A stretch of DNA of 9,586 bases from DSFO01 sp041640715 (GTDB lineage Archaea > Thermoproteota > Thermoprotei > Gearchaeales > Gearchaeaceae): the NCBI GenBank assembly GCA_041640715.1, contig JBEPZU010000023.1, forward strand, positions 1 to 9,586, in the 5' to 3' direction. The notes below the pieces were generated by a model. It was given only the letters and a program-made list of their open reading frames with translations, was not told the origin of the DNA and did no database searches. Position numbers and translations under genes: made by a program. This document shows positions 1-5,593 of this stretch, piece after piece (position 1 is the stretch's first letter; every line of letters starts with the position of its first letter).

Positions 1-1325
1 AAATTACACCAAAAAAGGCTCTGTTTTATCAAATCAAGATAAAAAGCGACATAGGGGTTATTTTGGATTATCCTACAGGGTTGTCTAGAGACCCTCTCTT
101 CATTAAGAAAAGCGTTAGTTTAACTTTGAGAAGAGCTAGATATGCTGCTCGTTTTATAAATAAAACTGACACGATTATCGTTGCGCCAATTCAAGGAGGC
201 CTTAGCAAAGCTTCACTAATTAAATGTGCTAGAGAGATGAAAAAAATGGGCTATGAAATGTTCGCCATAGGAAGCCCCACCGGTTTGATGGAAAGATATA
301 GGTATGAAGATGTACTCAAGTTGATATTATGGACAAAGAACGTAATAGGTAGCTCTAAGCCCATTCATTTATTTGGGGCGGGGCATCCTATGTTCTTTCC
401 TTTCATCGTAGCTATGGGCATTGATACTTTTGATTCAGCAGCATACAGCATTTATGCAAGGAATGGGAGATATTTGACCAGAACTAGAACTTATAAGCTA
501 GAAGAACTTTCTTATCTGCCGTGCAACTGCGAGGTATGTAGAAGGTATGACGTTAAGGACCTCAAAACTCTAGATTCAAAACTGAAAATTTCTTTATTAG
601 AAAAACACAATTTGTATGTTTCTTTAGAAGAGGTCAAGCAAATAAAATTGCATATCAAGGAAGGTACTCTTTGGAATTATCTAGAAGAGAAAGCTAGGGC
701 TCATCCTTCTTTGTATAAAGCCTTGAATTTCTTAAAAAGAAACCTTGTTTTTTTGATTAAAGAAAATCCATTCTCTAAGGTTAATATCTCAGGAATTTTC
801 TTTTATGAGCCTTATTCTGCAATACATCCCGAAGTTTTTTCTTATTATACAAATCTAATTAAATCTTATCGTCTGCCCGAGAGTTGTATACTAATATTTC
901 TACCTTTTACTGAAGAGAAACCTTTCAACAGGAGCAGAGAAGCACGACTCCTAGCAGAGCTCATTTTGAAAAACATGAAGGGTAAAGAAATATTGAATAG
1001 AATTTATTTGATTTTTGTAGGGTATCCTTTTATCATCGTGCCCTATGAATTAGCAGAAACATTTCCTACTTCTCAATGGGAAGGCGAACTAAATAGATTT
1101 CCATTAAAAAAAGTAGTAGATAAAATTTTTAGAGAGATTTTCTTGAATGTTAAAATAGATAAATCTATTATTTTTTTAGGTAATAAATATAATGCGCTCT
1201 TTAAACGATTAGAGACATATATTAGCAAATCATGCAATAATATATTAAAAATTCCTGTAAAAAAGAGTTTAAATTACACTATAAAGGAAAATATGCAGGG
1301 GCTGATAGATTTTATCTTAAAATGA
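1..1325 (+). CDS. tgtA: Archaeosine tRNA-guanine transglycosylase (5'-partial)
   Basis: This enzyme exchanges guanine for preQ0 at position 15 of archaeal tRNAs, the first tRNA-bound step of archaeosine synthesis. The frame is open from the left edge (first full codon at 3) and reads KSDIGVILDYPTG across a TTG at 63, so that TTG is internal and the true start lies outside, perhaps 100-125 residues upstream. Numbering from the TTG: the substrate-loop Gln is in APIQGG (Q44), HLFGAGHP is at 102-109, the nucleophile Asp is D121 in GIDTFDSAAY, and the zinc ligands are C154, C156, C159 and H182. The Asp of the TDSG-type motif is off the window. From about residue 235 an ArcS/TgtA C-terminal-like region follows, with LPFTEEKPFNRS (290-301) and VPYELAETFPTSQ (336-348). 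No PUA domain is recognisable before the stop, although archaeal TgtA proteins usually end in one. The gene meets the next one tail to tail with one base between. Confidence 0.92.
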   Translation, partial: ITPKKALFYQIKIKSDIGVILDYPTGLSRDPLFIKKSVSLTLRRARYAARFINKTDTIIVAPIQGGLSKASLIKCAREMKKMGYEMFAIGSPTGLMERYRYEDVLKLILWTKNVIGSSKPIHLFGAGHPMFFPFIVAMGIDTFDSAAYSIYARNGRYLTRTRTYKLEELSYLPCNCEVCRRYDVKDLKTLDSKLKISLLEKHNLYVSLEEVKQIKLHIKEGTLWNYLEEKARAHPSLYKALNFLKRNLVFLIKENPFSKVNISGIFFYEPYSAIHPEVFSYYTNLIKSYRLPESCILIFLPFTEEKPFNRSREARLLAELILKNMKGKEILNRIYLIFVGYPFIIVPYELAETFPTSQWEGELNRFPLKKVVDKIFREIFLNVKIDKSIIFLGNKYNALFKRLETYISKSCNNILKIPVKKSLNYTIKENMQGLIDFILK

Positions 1326-1326
1326 A

Positions 1327-2070
1327 TCACATATAAAGAATTTTGCTGTCTGGGGGTGGGCTTTGTTCTCTCAATTTCTCAATTTCCTTTAATAGCTCTA
1401 CTTCCATTTTCTTTTCCATCATCAAATCTTTCTCTACTTGTGTCAAATCTATTTCAGCATTAAATTTTTCTTTTAGAACTTTTAAGGCAATATATGTAGC
1501 ATTTAAATCATATTCGTAAATTTTGGCATAAGGCAATATGCAAACTGCAGGGAATTTCTTCATTTCGAACTTACTAAGTAACAAAGCTAAAGGACCTATT
1601 ATGAAAAGTCTCTTTTCTAATTGTGGCGCAAAGGGTTTCATCATTTTAATGAAAGAGCTCGTATAGGCTATTCTTATGTCGCCCCCTTCTTTTACTCTTT
1701 CAGCTAATCCGCCGAACAAAACTGCCATTTTAAATTTGTTTTTTACGACCCAATCTGCAATAGTGTAGGTATATTTATGGATTTCTCTTGCATCGGGCAT
1801 GCTTTCGTTTAGAAGAATTATGAAGTCCTTATATTGATAGAGTTCAAAAGGTAGACCAATTCTATCATCTTCCATTCTAACCAGCATAGGTAAGCGTTTC
1901 GTTTCGATATAACCGATATATTTTGCCCCTTTTTGCAATGTTAAATATTTTGACAGAAAATAGCCTACACCGCCCACCCCGTAAAAGCCAGTTATGAAGA
2001 TTTTACCTTCTCCAATTTTCTTTTTGAATATACCTGATCTCTCTTCATTTTCAACTATATGAATTTTCAT
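1327..2070 (-). CDS. PAC2-family proteasome assembly chaperone/activator-like protein with HbYX tail
   Basis: This 247-residue protein belongs to the PAC2 family (archaeal PbaA/PbaB relatives). The N-terminal FITGFYGVGGVGYFLSKYL (25-43) matches the family's glycine-rich first strand and helix. The segment YDLNATYIALKVLKEKF (187-203) followed by IDLTQVEKDL is the usual late helix pair. Residues about 210-237 are a charged, heptad-like helix, then a short PPP linker. The last residues are KILYM, a hydrophobic-Tyr-X (HbYX) motif of the type that docks into pockets of the 20S proteasome alpha ring. From knowledge of the family, it probably aids proteasome assembly or opens the gate without ATP. 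The proteasome beta gene lies about 5.4 kb away, on the same strand. The ATG at 2070 has a TATA-like box about 33 nt upstream and no Shine-Dalgarno, so the mRNA is probably nearly leaderless. The family call is strong; the exact role is inferred. Confidence 0.85.
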   Translation of the reverse strand: MKIHIVENEERSGIFKKKIGEGKIFITGFYGVGGVGYFLSKYLTLQKGAKYIGYIETKRLPMLVRMEDDRIGLPFELYQYKDFIILLNESMPDAREIHKYTYTIADWVVKNKFKMAVLFGGLAERVKEGGDIRIAYTSSFIKMMKPFAPQLEKRLFIIGPLALLLSKFEMKKFPAVCILPYAKIYEYDLNATYIALKVLKEKFNAEIDLTQVEKDLMMEKKMEVELLKEIEKLREQSPPPDSKILYM

Positions 2071-2081
2071 TTTAGATAAAG

Positions 2082-2090
2082 AATATATAA
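2082..2090 (+). promoter_or_regulatory. TATA-like box for the aCPSF2-like gene
   Basis: AATATATAA is centred about 39 nt upstream of the ATG at 2125, predicting a leader of roughly 10-15 nt. That leader contains TAGGAT just before the start, a weak Shine-Dalgarno at best. Inferred from spacing only. Confidence 0.45.
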
Positions 2091-2099
2091 GGAATGTTA

Positions 2100-2108
2100 G
2101 ATATATTC
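2100..2108 (-). promoter_or_regulatory. TATA-like box for the PAC2-family gene
   Basis: The minus strand reads GAATATATC, centred about 33 nt upstream of the ATG at 2070. A start site about 27 nt downstream would leave a leader of only a few bases. It lies in the 54-bp divergent gap, beyond the box used by the opposite gene, so the two core promoters cross over. Inferred from spacing only. Confidence 0.45.
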
Positions 2109-2124
2109 ATTCTCATATAGGATA

Positions 2125-3384
2125 ATGGTTGTTAAAGTGAGAATTCTAGGCGGAGGCTTAGAAATAGGTAGAAATGCTCTCGAGCTCACGAGTAATAATC
2201 GTTCTTTATTGTTAGATTACGGTGCAAGTTTTAATGGTCATTTGGATTTCCCTTTGCCTGTATCTTTGAAGAAAATAGAAGGCGTAATATGTTCGCATGC
2301 ACATTTGGATCATACTGCTGGAATACCTTTAATTTATAGTTCATCTATACAGCCCAACTTGTATACTAACCCGATTACCTACGATTTGACAAACCTTTTG
2401 CTTTTAGACTTTATGAAGATAGCAAAAAACAGATTACAATTCGATTCTGTTGTTATGGAAAACATACATAAAAAAACCATATTTAAAACTCTTAACTCAG
2501 AATTTCAAGTAGGAGACTTTACGATTAAGACATATAGTGCGGGCCACATACCCGGTAGTTGGATAATCCTAGTAGAAGTAGCAGGAAAATGTATTCTTTA
2601 CACAGGCGATATAAATGTTTATGATACTCGATTGTTAAAGGGCGCAGATCTAGTAGATGAGGATATAGATTTAATGTTGTGCGAATCAACTTACGCTTGT
2701 ATTAATCACATGGAAAGAAATAAATTAGAAGAAGAATTCGTCAGTCGCATTCTCGAAATTCTCGACAATGGCGGGAATGTTTTAATTCCTTCTTTTTCTG
2801 TAGGAAGATCGCAAGAGATTCTCTGTATTTTGTACGCCCATAACGTAGATTATCCTATATTTTTAGACGGAATGGCCAGAAGTGCAAGCAGTATAATGTT
2901 AAAATACCCAGAGTACTTCAAGGATTACGAATTATTAAGAAAATCGCTCTCTAATGTTCGCATGATAAATAGCAGAAAAGACAGGAGAGAAGTCCTTAAA
3001 GAGCCTTCAATAATAGTTTCTCCGGCTGGAATGCTAAAAGGTGGGGCCTCTACCTATTATGTTCAAAGGTTAGCAAGGGATAGGAAAAGTGCTATCTTCT
3101 TTGTAGGATACCTTTCTAAGGATACACCTGCTAGAGAAGTGTTAGAAAATGGAGTTTTAGTTAATGAGAAAGGCAAGGAAAAAGTCTTAGCAGAGGTAGG
3201 TTGGTTTGGTTTTTCTTCCCATGCAGACATGAAAGGTTTAATTAATTATATAGAGAAAGTTAGTCCAGAGACTGTATTTTTTATACATGGAGAGTTTTTC
3301 AGAATGATTGAGATGGTCAATGAAATTAGGAAAATTGGAATAAAATGCGACGTTATTAGTAATGGAGAAGAAATTGAAATTTAG
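2125..3384 (+). CDS. Beta-CASP metallo-beta-lactamase RNase, aCPSF2-like
   Basis: This is a 419-residue zinc-dependent nuclease of the beta-CASP group, cytoplasmic, presumed to act in mRNA 3'-end processing or RNA decay. All signature residues are visible: motif 1 D31 (LLLDYG), motif 2 SHAHLDH (57-63), motif 3 H141 (SAGHIPGS), motif 4 D162 (YTGDIN), motif A E187 (CEST), motif B H366 (SSHAD) and motif C H388 (IHGE). VSPAGMLKGG (298-307) is typical of the CPSF73-like branch. There is no N-terminal KH module, which separates it from the aCPSF1 gene in this window and suggests aCPSF2; an aRNase J is less likely. It is divergent from the PAC2-family gene. Its last 23 bases are overlapped by the start of the downstream membrane-protease gene, so the two are probably co-transcribed. 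An intact catalytic set predicts activity; the substrate is not deducible. Confidence 0.88.
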   Translation: MVVKVRILGGGLEIGRNALELTSNNRSLLLDYGASFNGHLDFPLPVSLKKIEGVICSHAHLDHTAGIPLIYSSSIQPNLYTNPITYDLTNLLLLDFMKIAKNRLQFDSVVMENIHKKTIFKTLNSEFQVGDFTIKTYSAGHIPGSWIILVEVAGKCILYTGDINVYDTRLLKGADLVDEDIDLMLCESTYACINHMERNKLEEEFVSRILEILDNGGNVLIPSFSVGRSQEILCILYAHNVDYPIFLDGMARSASSIMLKYPEYFKDYELLRKSLSNVRMINSRKDRREVLKEPSIIVSPAGMLKGGASTYYVQRLARDRKSAIFFVGYLSKDTPAREVLENGVLVNEKGKEKVLAEVGWFGFSSHADMKGLINYIEKVSPETVFFIHGEFFRMIEMVNEIRKIGIKCDVISNGEEIEI

Positions 3385-4249
3385 AGCCTTAGTTAGAAGT
3401 AGCTTTGCAAGTTATTTATATTTTTTATTCCTTCTTTTCTTCTTTTCTTCTATTTTTTCGCTTTATTTACACTCCACTAACGTTACTTTACCGATAAAGT
3501 CTGAAATACGTACCGAAGAACCCCGCACGGCTGTAAATCAAACTCTGTTTTTTTTGGCTGCTGTAATCATTTCTACGCTCATAATATTGTGGATCGTGAT
3601 CAAAAAGAAATTCTTTCTAATTAAATTAATATACATTACTGCATTTAGCTTAGCTTCTTTCCTTTTTCTGTCTTTATTTCTAGAACCATTAAGGGCTCAG
3701 ATCGCTATATTTAACGAAAATTTAGCTTTTCAGATAACTTTACTTTTGAACTTTTTTATTGCAGTCTTAATGATTTATGGGATATTCTATTCCGTAAATC
3801 AAACTCTTAGAAATCACTCGACTTTATTAATCGCTTGCATAATGGGTTCAATATTAGGCGAAGTTTTAGCTTTACTGCAATTAGTAATCTTTCTAATTTT
3901 CTTTGCGGTCTATGACATCGTAGCTGTTTTAGGACCTCTTAAAAGAATTGTTAAAGAAATGGACGAAGTTAGTTATGGTGTAGCCGAAGTTGCTCAAAGA
4001 AATTTAGAGAGAGGTATGTTCTTAAGTTTAAATCAAGTAGCAATAGGAATAGGAGATCTTTTACTATATTCCGCCACCATCGCCAATTTATCTTTGCTAG
4101 GTTTTAACGGACTAGTTTATTCGATCATAGGAATAACCGTAGGTAGCCTTATAACTATAGTCTTTGCTAGGAAGTTTAAGATATTCCCAGGATTGCCTAT
4201 TCCAGTTTTCCTGACTTTGTTACTACTCTTCATATTTGAGTTAAGTTAG
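3362..4249 (+). CDS. Presenilin/SPP-like intramembrane aspartyl protease (A22 family)
   Basis: This 295-residue protein has about nine hydrophobic segments (roughly 17-36, 61-80, 86-106, 122-146, 154-169, 170-191, 220-238, 245-268 and 276-294). The two GxGD-protease motifs are present: YD at 184-185 (FAVYDIVAVLGP) and GIGD at 229-232, with D185 and D232 as the expected catalytic pair. A loop rich in charged residues (about 192-219) lies between them. The third signature, usually PAL, appears as FPGLPIP at 275-281, a PAL-to-PGL change. Archaeal homologues cleave transmembrane helices within the membrane; their natural substrates are mostly unknown. The ATG lies inside the upstream nuclease gene, giving a 23-base overlap and no visible Shine-Dalgarno, which suggests translational coupling. 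The 3' end overlaps the convergent eL38 gene by 9 bases. The family call is firm; the role is unknown. Confidence 0.87.
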   Translation: MEKKLKFRALVRSSFASYLYFLFLLFFFSSIFSLYLHSTNVTLPIKSEIRTEEPRTAVNQTLFFLAAVIISTLIILWIVIKKKFFLIKLIYITAFSLASFLFLSLFLEPLRAQIAIFNENLAFQITLLLNFFIAVLMIYGIFYSVNQTLRNHSTLLIACIMGSILGEVLALLQLVIFLIFFAVYDIVAVLGPLKRIVKEMDEVSYGVAEVAQRNLERGMFLSLNQVAIGIGDLLLYSATIANLSLLGFNGLVYSIIGITVGSLITIVFARKFKIFPGLPIPVFLTLLLLFIFELS

Positions 4250-4441
4250 GTTTATAATAGGGCATTTCACTTGGGCTAATATCTCTTTTACTTCGTTTTG
4301 GTCTGTGGTCTTATAGGTATAAAGATACCTTTTAGTTCTAAGTTTAATTTTTACTTCTTCTTTACTCTGTTTAACTCTGCATTCCATTGCGAGAGGAATT
4401 AACATGAGAAATTTTTCTTTGCTTTTAATCTCTTTAGGCAT
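4241..4441 (-). CDS. rpl38e: Ribosomal protein eL38
   Basis: This 66-residue basic protein matches the eL38 family along its length. It starts MPKEIKSKEKFL, like the family's MPxEIxxIKDFL, then carries VKIKLRTKRYLYTYKTTD (30-47), against the family pattern VKFKVRCSRYLYTLVITD, and ends in a helix with INL near the C-terminus. eL38 is a peripheral large-subunit protein of eukaryotic ribosomes. As I recall it is found only in some archaeal lineages, mainly non-euryarchaeal ones. It lies 43 bases downstream of tRNA-Val on the same strand. It also has its own TATA-like box about 28 nt upstream, so it may be transcribed leaderless. Its stop codon lies inside the convergent protease gene. The internal segment 13-27 (MLIPLAMECRVKQSK) differs from the usual basic TARRKDAKSV-like stretch. 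Confidence 0.85.
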   Translation of the reverse strand: MPKEIKSKEKFLMLIPLAMECRVKQSKEEVKIKLRTKRYLYTYKTTDQNEVKEILAQVKCPIINLT

Positions 4442-4465
4442 ATTATTTATCTTTTCTCTTTAAGT

Positions 4466-4473
4466 TTTTAAAA
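4466..4473 (-). promoter_or_regulatory. TATA-like box for eL38
   Basis: The minus strand reads TTTTAAAA, centred about 28 nt upstream of the eL38 ATG (4441). This is the spacing for a leaderless archaeal transcript. It lies between the tRNA-Val gene and eL38, so eL38 need not depend on readthrough from the tRNAs. Confidence 0.5.
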
Positions 4474-4484
4474 TTATTTAATGA

Positions 4485-4558
4485 TGGGCCGGCCCGGATT
4501 TGAACCGGGGGCCTTTACCGCGTCAGGGTAACATCCTACCAGGCTAGACGACCGGCCC
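4485..4558 (-). tRNA. trnV: tRNA-Val (GAC)
   Basis: The gene folds as a complete cloverleaf. The acceptor stem is GGGCCGG with CCGGCCC (7 bp, all G-C), and the D arm is GTCT...GGAT. The anticodon stem is TTACC/GGTAA with loop CTGACGC, so the anticodon is GAC (Val). The T arm is CCCGG-TTCAAAT-CCGGG. The discriminator base is A at 4485 and CCA is not encoded. No intron is present. It lies 8 bases downstream of tRNA-Ala, so the two are very likely one precursor. The GC-rich stems against AT-rich surroundings suggest a thermophile. Confidence 0.96.
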
Positions 4559-4566
4559 TTAGTTAG

Positions 4567-4638
4567 TGGACCGGGAGGGATTCGAACCCTCGACCTTCCG
4601 CACGCCAAGCGGACATTCTACCACTGAACTACCGGCCC
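4567..4638 (-). tRNA. trnA: tRNA-Ala (GGC)
   Basis: This is a complete 72-nt cloverleaf. The acceptor stem is GGGCCGG with CCGGTCC, giving a G3-U70 wobble pair, the classic alanine identity element. The D arm is GTTC...GAAT. The anticodon stem is TCCGC/GCGGA with loop TTGGCGT, so the anticodon is GGC (Ala). The T arm is GAGGG-TTCGAAT-CCCTC. The discriminator is A (4567) and CCA is not encoded. Anticodon and G3-U70 agree on Ala. It starts 16 bases after the eL37 stop codon. Confidence 0.96.
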
Positions 4639-4654
4639 ACTATAAGATTAATAG

Positions 4655-4828
4655 TTATCTTTTAATTTTATACTTATACTTGTAACTATTTAACTTACGT
4701 TTCTTCCCATAGCCGCAATGGGAACAATACTTTTTAGTCCAGTTATAAGAATGATAACCACAACGCCTACATCTGATATGGGTAGGCTTCTTATTCCTTT
4801 TCCCGAAAGATGTTGTTCCTTTAGTAAT
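4655..4828 (-). CDS. rpl37e: Ribosomal protein eL37, AUU start codon
   Basis: This 57-residue zinc-finger protein of the large ribosomal subunit begins TKGTTSFGKRNKKPTHIRCR after the initiator, an excellent match to the family's MxKGTPSFGKRNKKTHIRCRRCG. Zinc ligands C20, C23, C35 and C38 (CRRC and CSHC) are intact, and the tail is Lys/Tyr-rich and basic. The codon that aligns with the family's Met1 is ATT (4826-4828). Three codons upstream the frame has a TGA, and there is no ATG, GTG or TTG anywhere in the frame, so initiation must be at AUU (or a stranger codon). A GGGTGA Shine-Dalgarno-like sequence overlaps the LSm stop and ends 6 nt before ATT. LSm precedes it by 6 bases, a common LSm-eL37 pairing in archaea. 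A standard start-codon search misses this gene. Confidence 0.93.
   Translation of the reverse strand: MTKGTTSFGKRNKKPTHIRCRRCGYHSYNWTKKYCSHCGYGKKRKLNSYKYKYKIKR
4665..4672 (-). promoter_or_regulatory. TATA-like box for the tRNA-Ala/tRNA-Val pair
   Basis: The minus strand reads TATAAAAT, about 31 nt upstream of the tRNA-Ala 5' end. This would give a primary transcript with a leader of only a few bases. The box lies within the last codons of eL37, so it overlaps coding sequence. Readthrough from the LSm-eL37 mRNA is the alternative. Confidence 0.5.
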
Positions 4829-4834
4829 TTCCTC

Positions 4835-4840
4835 TCACCC
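4835..4840 (-). promoter_or_regulatory. Shine-Dalgarno of eL37, overlapping the LSm stop codon
   Basis: The minus strand reads GGGTGA, of which GGTGA pairs with the archaeal 16S 3' end (AUCACCUCC). Its TGA is also the LSm stop codon. Six bases separate it from the ATT start of eL37. This spacing decides the start and suggests termination-reinitiation coupling between LSm and eL37. Confidence 0.6.
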
Positions 4841-5056
4841 TATAGGTGAAATCATTATTACGTTATCCCCTCTGATTATAATAGTGCCTAACTTTTTAGT
4901 ACCGCCATCTTTCATTATTTCTTCAGAATCTTTTAGTATCAAATTCATATGCATATCAAAGCTTTTTAAAATCCCTCTTATTTCCCTCCCTCCTTTTAAT
5001 TTTATCAGTACTTGTTGCATCATGCTATTCTGTAAAAAGTCTTGTGAGGCTGACAT
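4835..5056 (-). CDS. Archaeal LSm (Sm-like) RNA-binding protein
   Basis: This 73-residue Sm-fold protein is expected to form a ring (usually a heptamer in archaea) that binds U-rich RNA. The Sm1 motif spans about 16-42 (VLIKLKGGREIRGILKSFDMHMNLIL written in two parts: VLIKLKGGREIRGIL, then KSFDMHMNLIL). The RNA-contact loop is FDMHMNL at 33-39. The Sm2 motif is GTIIIRGDNVIMIS at 57-70 with RGDN at 62-65. Length and motifs are typical. It is the first gene of a minus-strand set with eL37 and then two tRNAs, and diverges from the PUA gene over a 30-bp gap. A TATA-like box about 25 nt upstream of the ATG suggests a leaderless mRNA. Confidence 0.95.
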   Translation of the reverse strand: MSASQDFLQNSMMQQVLIKLKGGREIRGILKSFDMHMNLILKDSEEIMKDGGTKKLGTIIIRGDNVIMISPIG

Positions 5057-5076
5057 TTTTCATTAATACTCTTTTT

Positions 5077-5085
5077 TAATATAAA
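5077..5085 (-). promoter_or_regulatory. TATA-like box for LSm-eL37
   Basis: The minus strand reads TTTATATTA, centred about 25 nt upstream of the LSm ATG at 5056, consistent with leaderless transcription. It abuts the ATG of the divergent PUA gene (5087), so the promoter of one gene touches the start codon of the other. Confidence 0.5.
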
Positions 5086-5086
5086 T

Positions 5087-5593
5087 ATGTTGTCAATGGA
5101 AAGTATAAAAAAGAGATATCTGCTAAGCAGTAGCGAAGCTAGGAACCTATTATCAAAGGCATACAGCATGGGTTTTATTTCAAAGCCTAAATATAGCAAA
5201 GTGGAAATTTTGGAATTTGCAAACGGTAAGAAAATTTTGCTTTTAGATACTCTTCCGCTATTAATTTTAGAGGATGAGCTTCTATTACCCACATTATTTA
5301 ATGCCAAGATTAAAGATTTGCCTTTTTTAAAGGTCGATGATGGAGCAATTCCTCATATTTTAAACGGAGCTGACGTGATGGCTCCCGGGGTAATTGAATA
5401 TACGATAGGAATCAAAGAAGATATGATAGTTGCAGTTAAAGACATCAAGGACAATTTCCTAGCGATAGGAAAAGTTCTAGATAATCTTTTAGATAAACTT
5501 AAGAACAGAAGAGGTAAAGTTGTATTGAATTTACACTATAAATACGACCGTTATTATAAAATAGCGCTAGGGATAATAAAAAGTAGGCGATAA
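5087..5593 (+). CDS. PUA-domain RNA-binding protein (MCT-1-like, pre-PUA plus PUA)
   Basis: This 168-residue protein has the archaeal pre-PUA/PUA layout also seen in eukaryotic MCTS1. The N-terminal half (about 1-78) ends in LLPTLFNAK, the family's PTL signature. The PUA domain (about 80-155) carries VDDGAIPHILNGADVMAPG (83-101), the usual glycine- and PG-containing RNA-binding segment, then a strand AVKD and FLAIGKV. LNLHYKYDRYY (147-157) matches the family's final H-Y-x-x-D strand. Its RNA target is not evident; relatives act in translation initiation/recycling or tRNA contexts. It diverges from LSm. A second in-frame ATG at 5096 is an alternative start, giving 165 residues, and no Shine-Dalgarno separates the two choices. 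The stop codon directly abuts the stop of the convergent aCPSF1 gene with no base between. Confidence 0.85.
   Translation: MLSMESIKKRYLLSSSEARNLLSKAYSMGFISKPKYSKVEILEFANGKKILLLDTLPLLILEDELLLPTLFNAKIKDLPFLKVDDGAIPHILNGADVMAPGVIEYTIGIKEDMIVAVKDIKDNFLAIGKVLDNLLDKLKNRRGKVVLNLHYKYDRYYKIALGIIKSRR

Noticed and set aside
63..65. TTG as the start codon of tgtA
   Set aside because: The frame is open to the left edge and the upstream residues (KSDIGVIL) belong to the conserved TGT core, so the TTG is an internal Leu and the gene is cut by the window edge.
4884..5066. Plus-strand open frame of 60 codons over LSm
   Set aside because: It is antisense to a strongly supported LSm gene and has no recognisable motif.
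5020..5307. Minus-strand open frame of 95 codons across the LSm start and PUA gene
   Set aside because: It overlaps two well-supported genes, lacks motifs and would cover the divergent promoter region.
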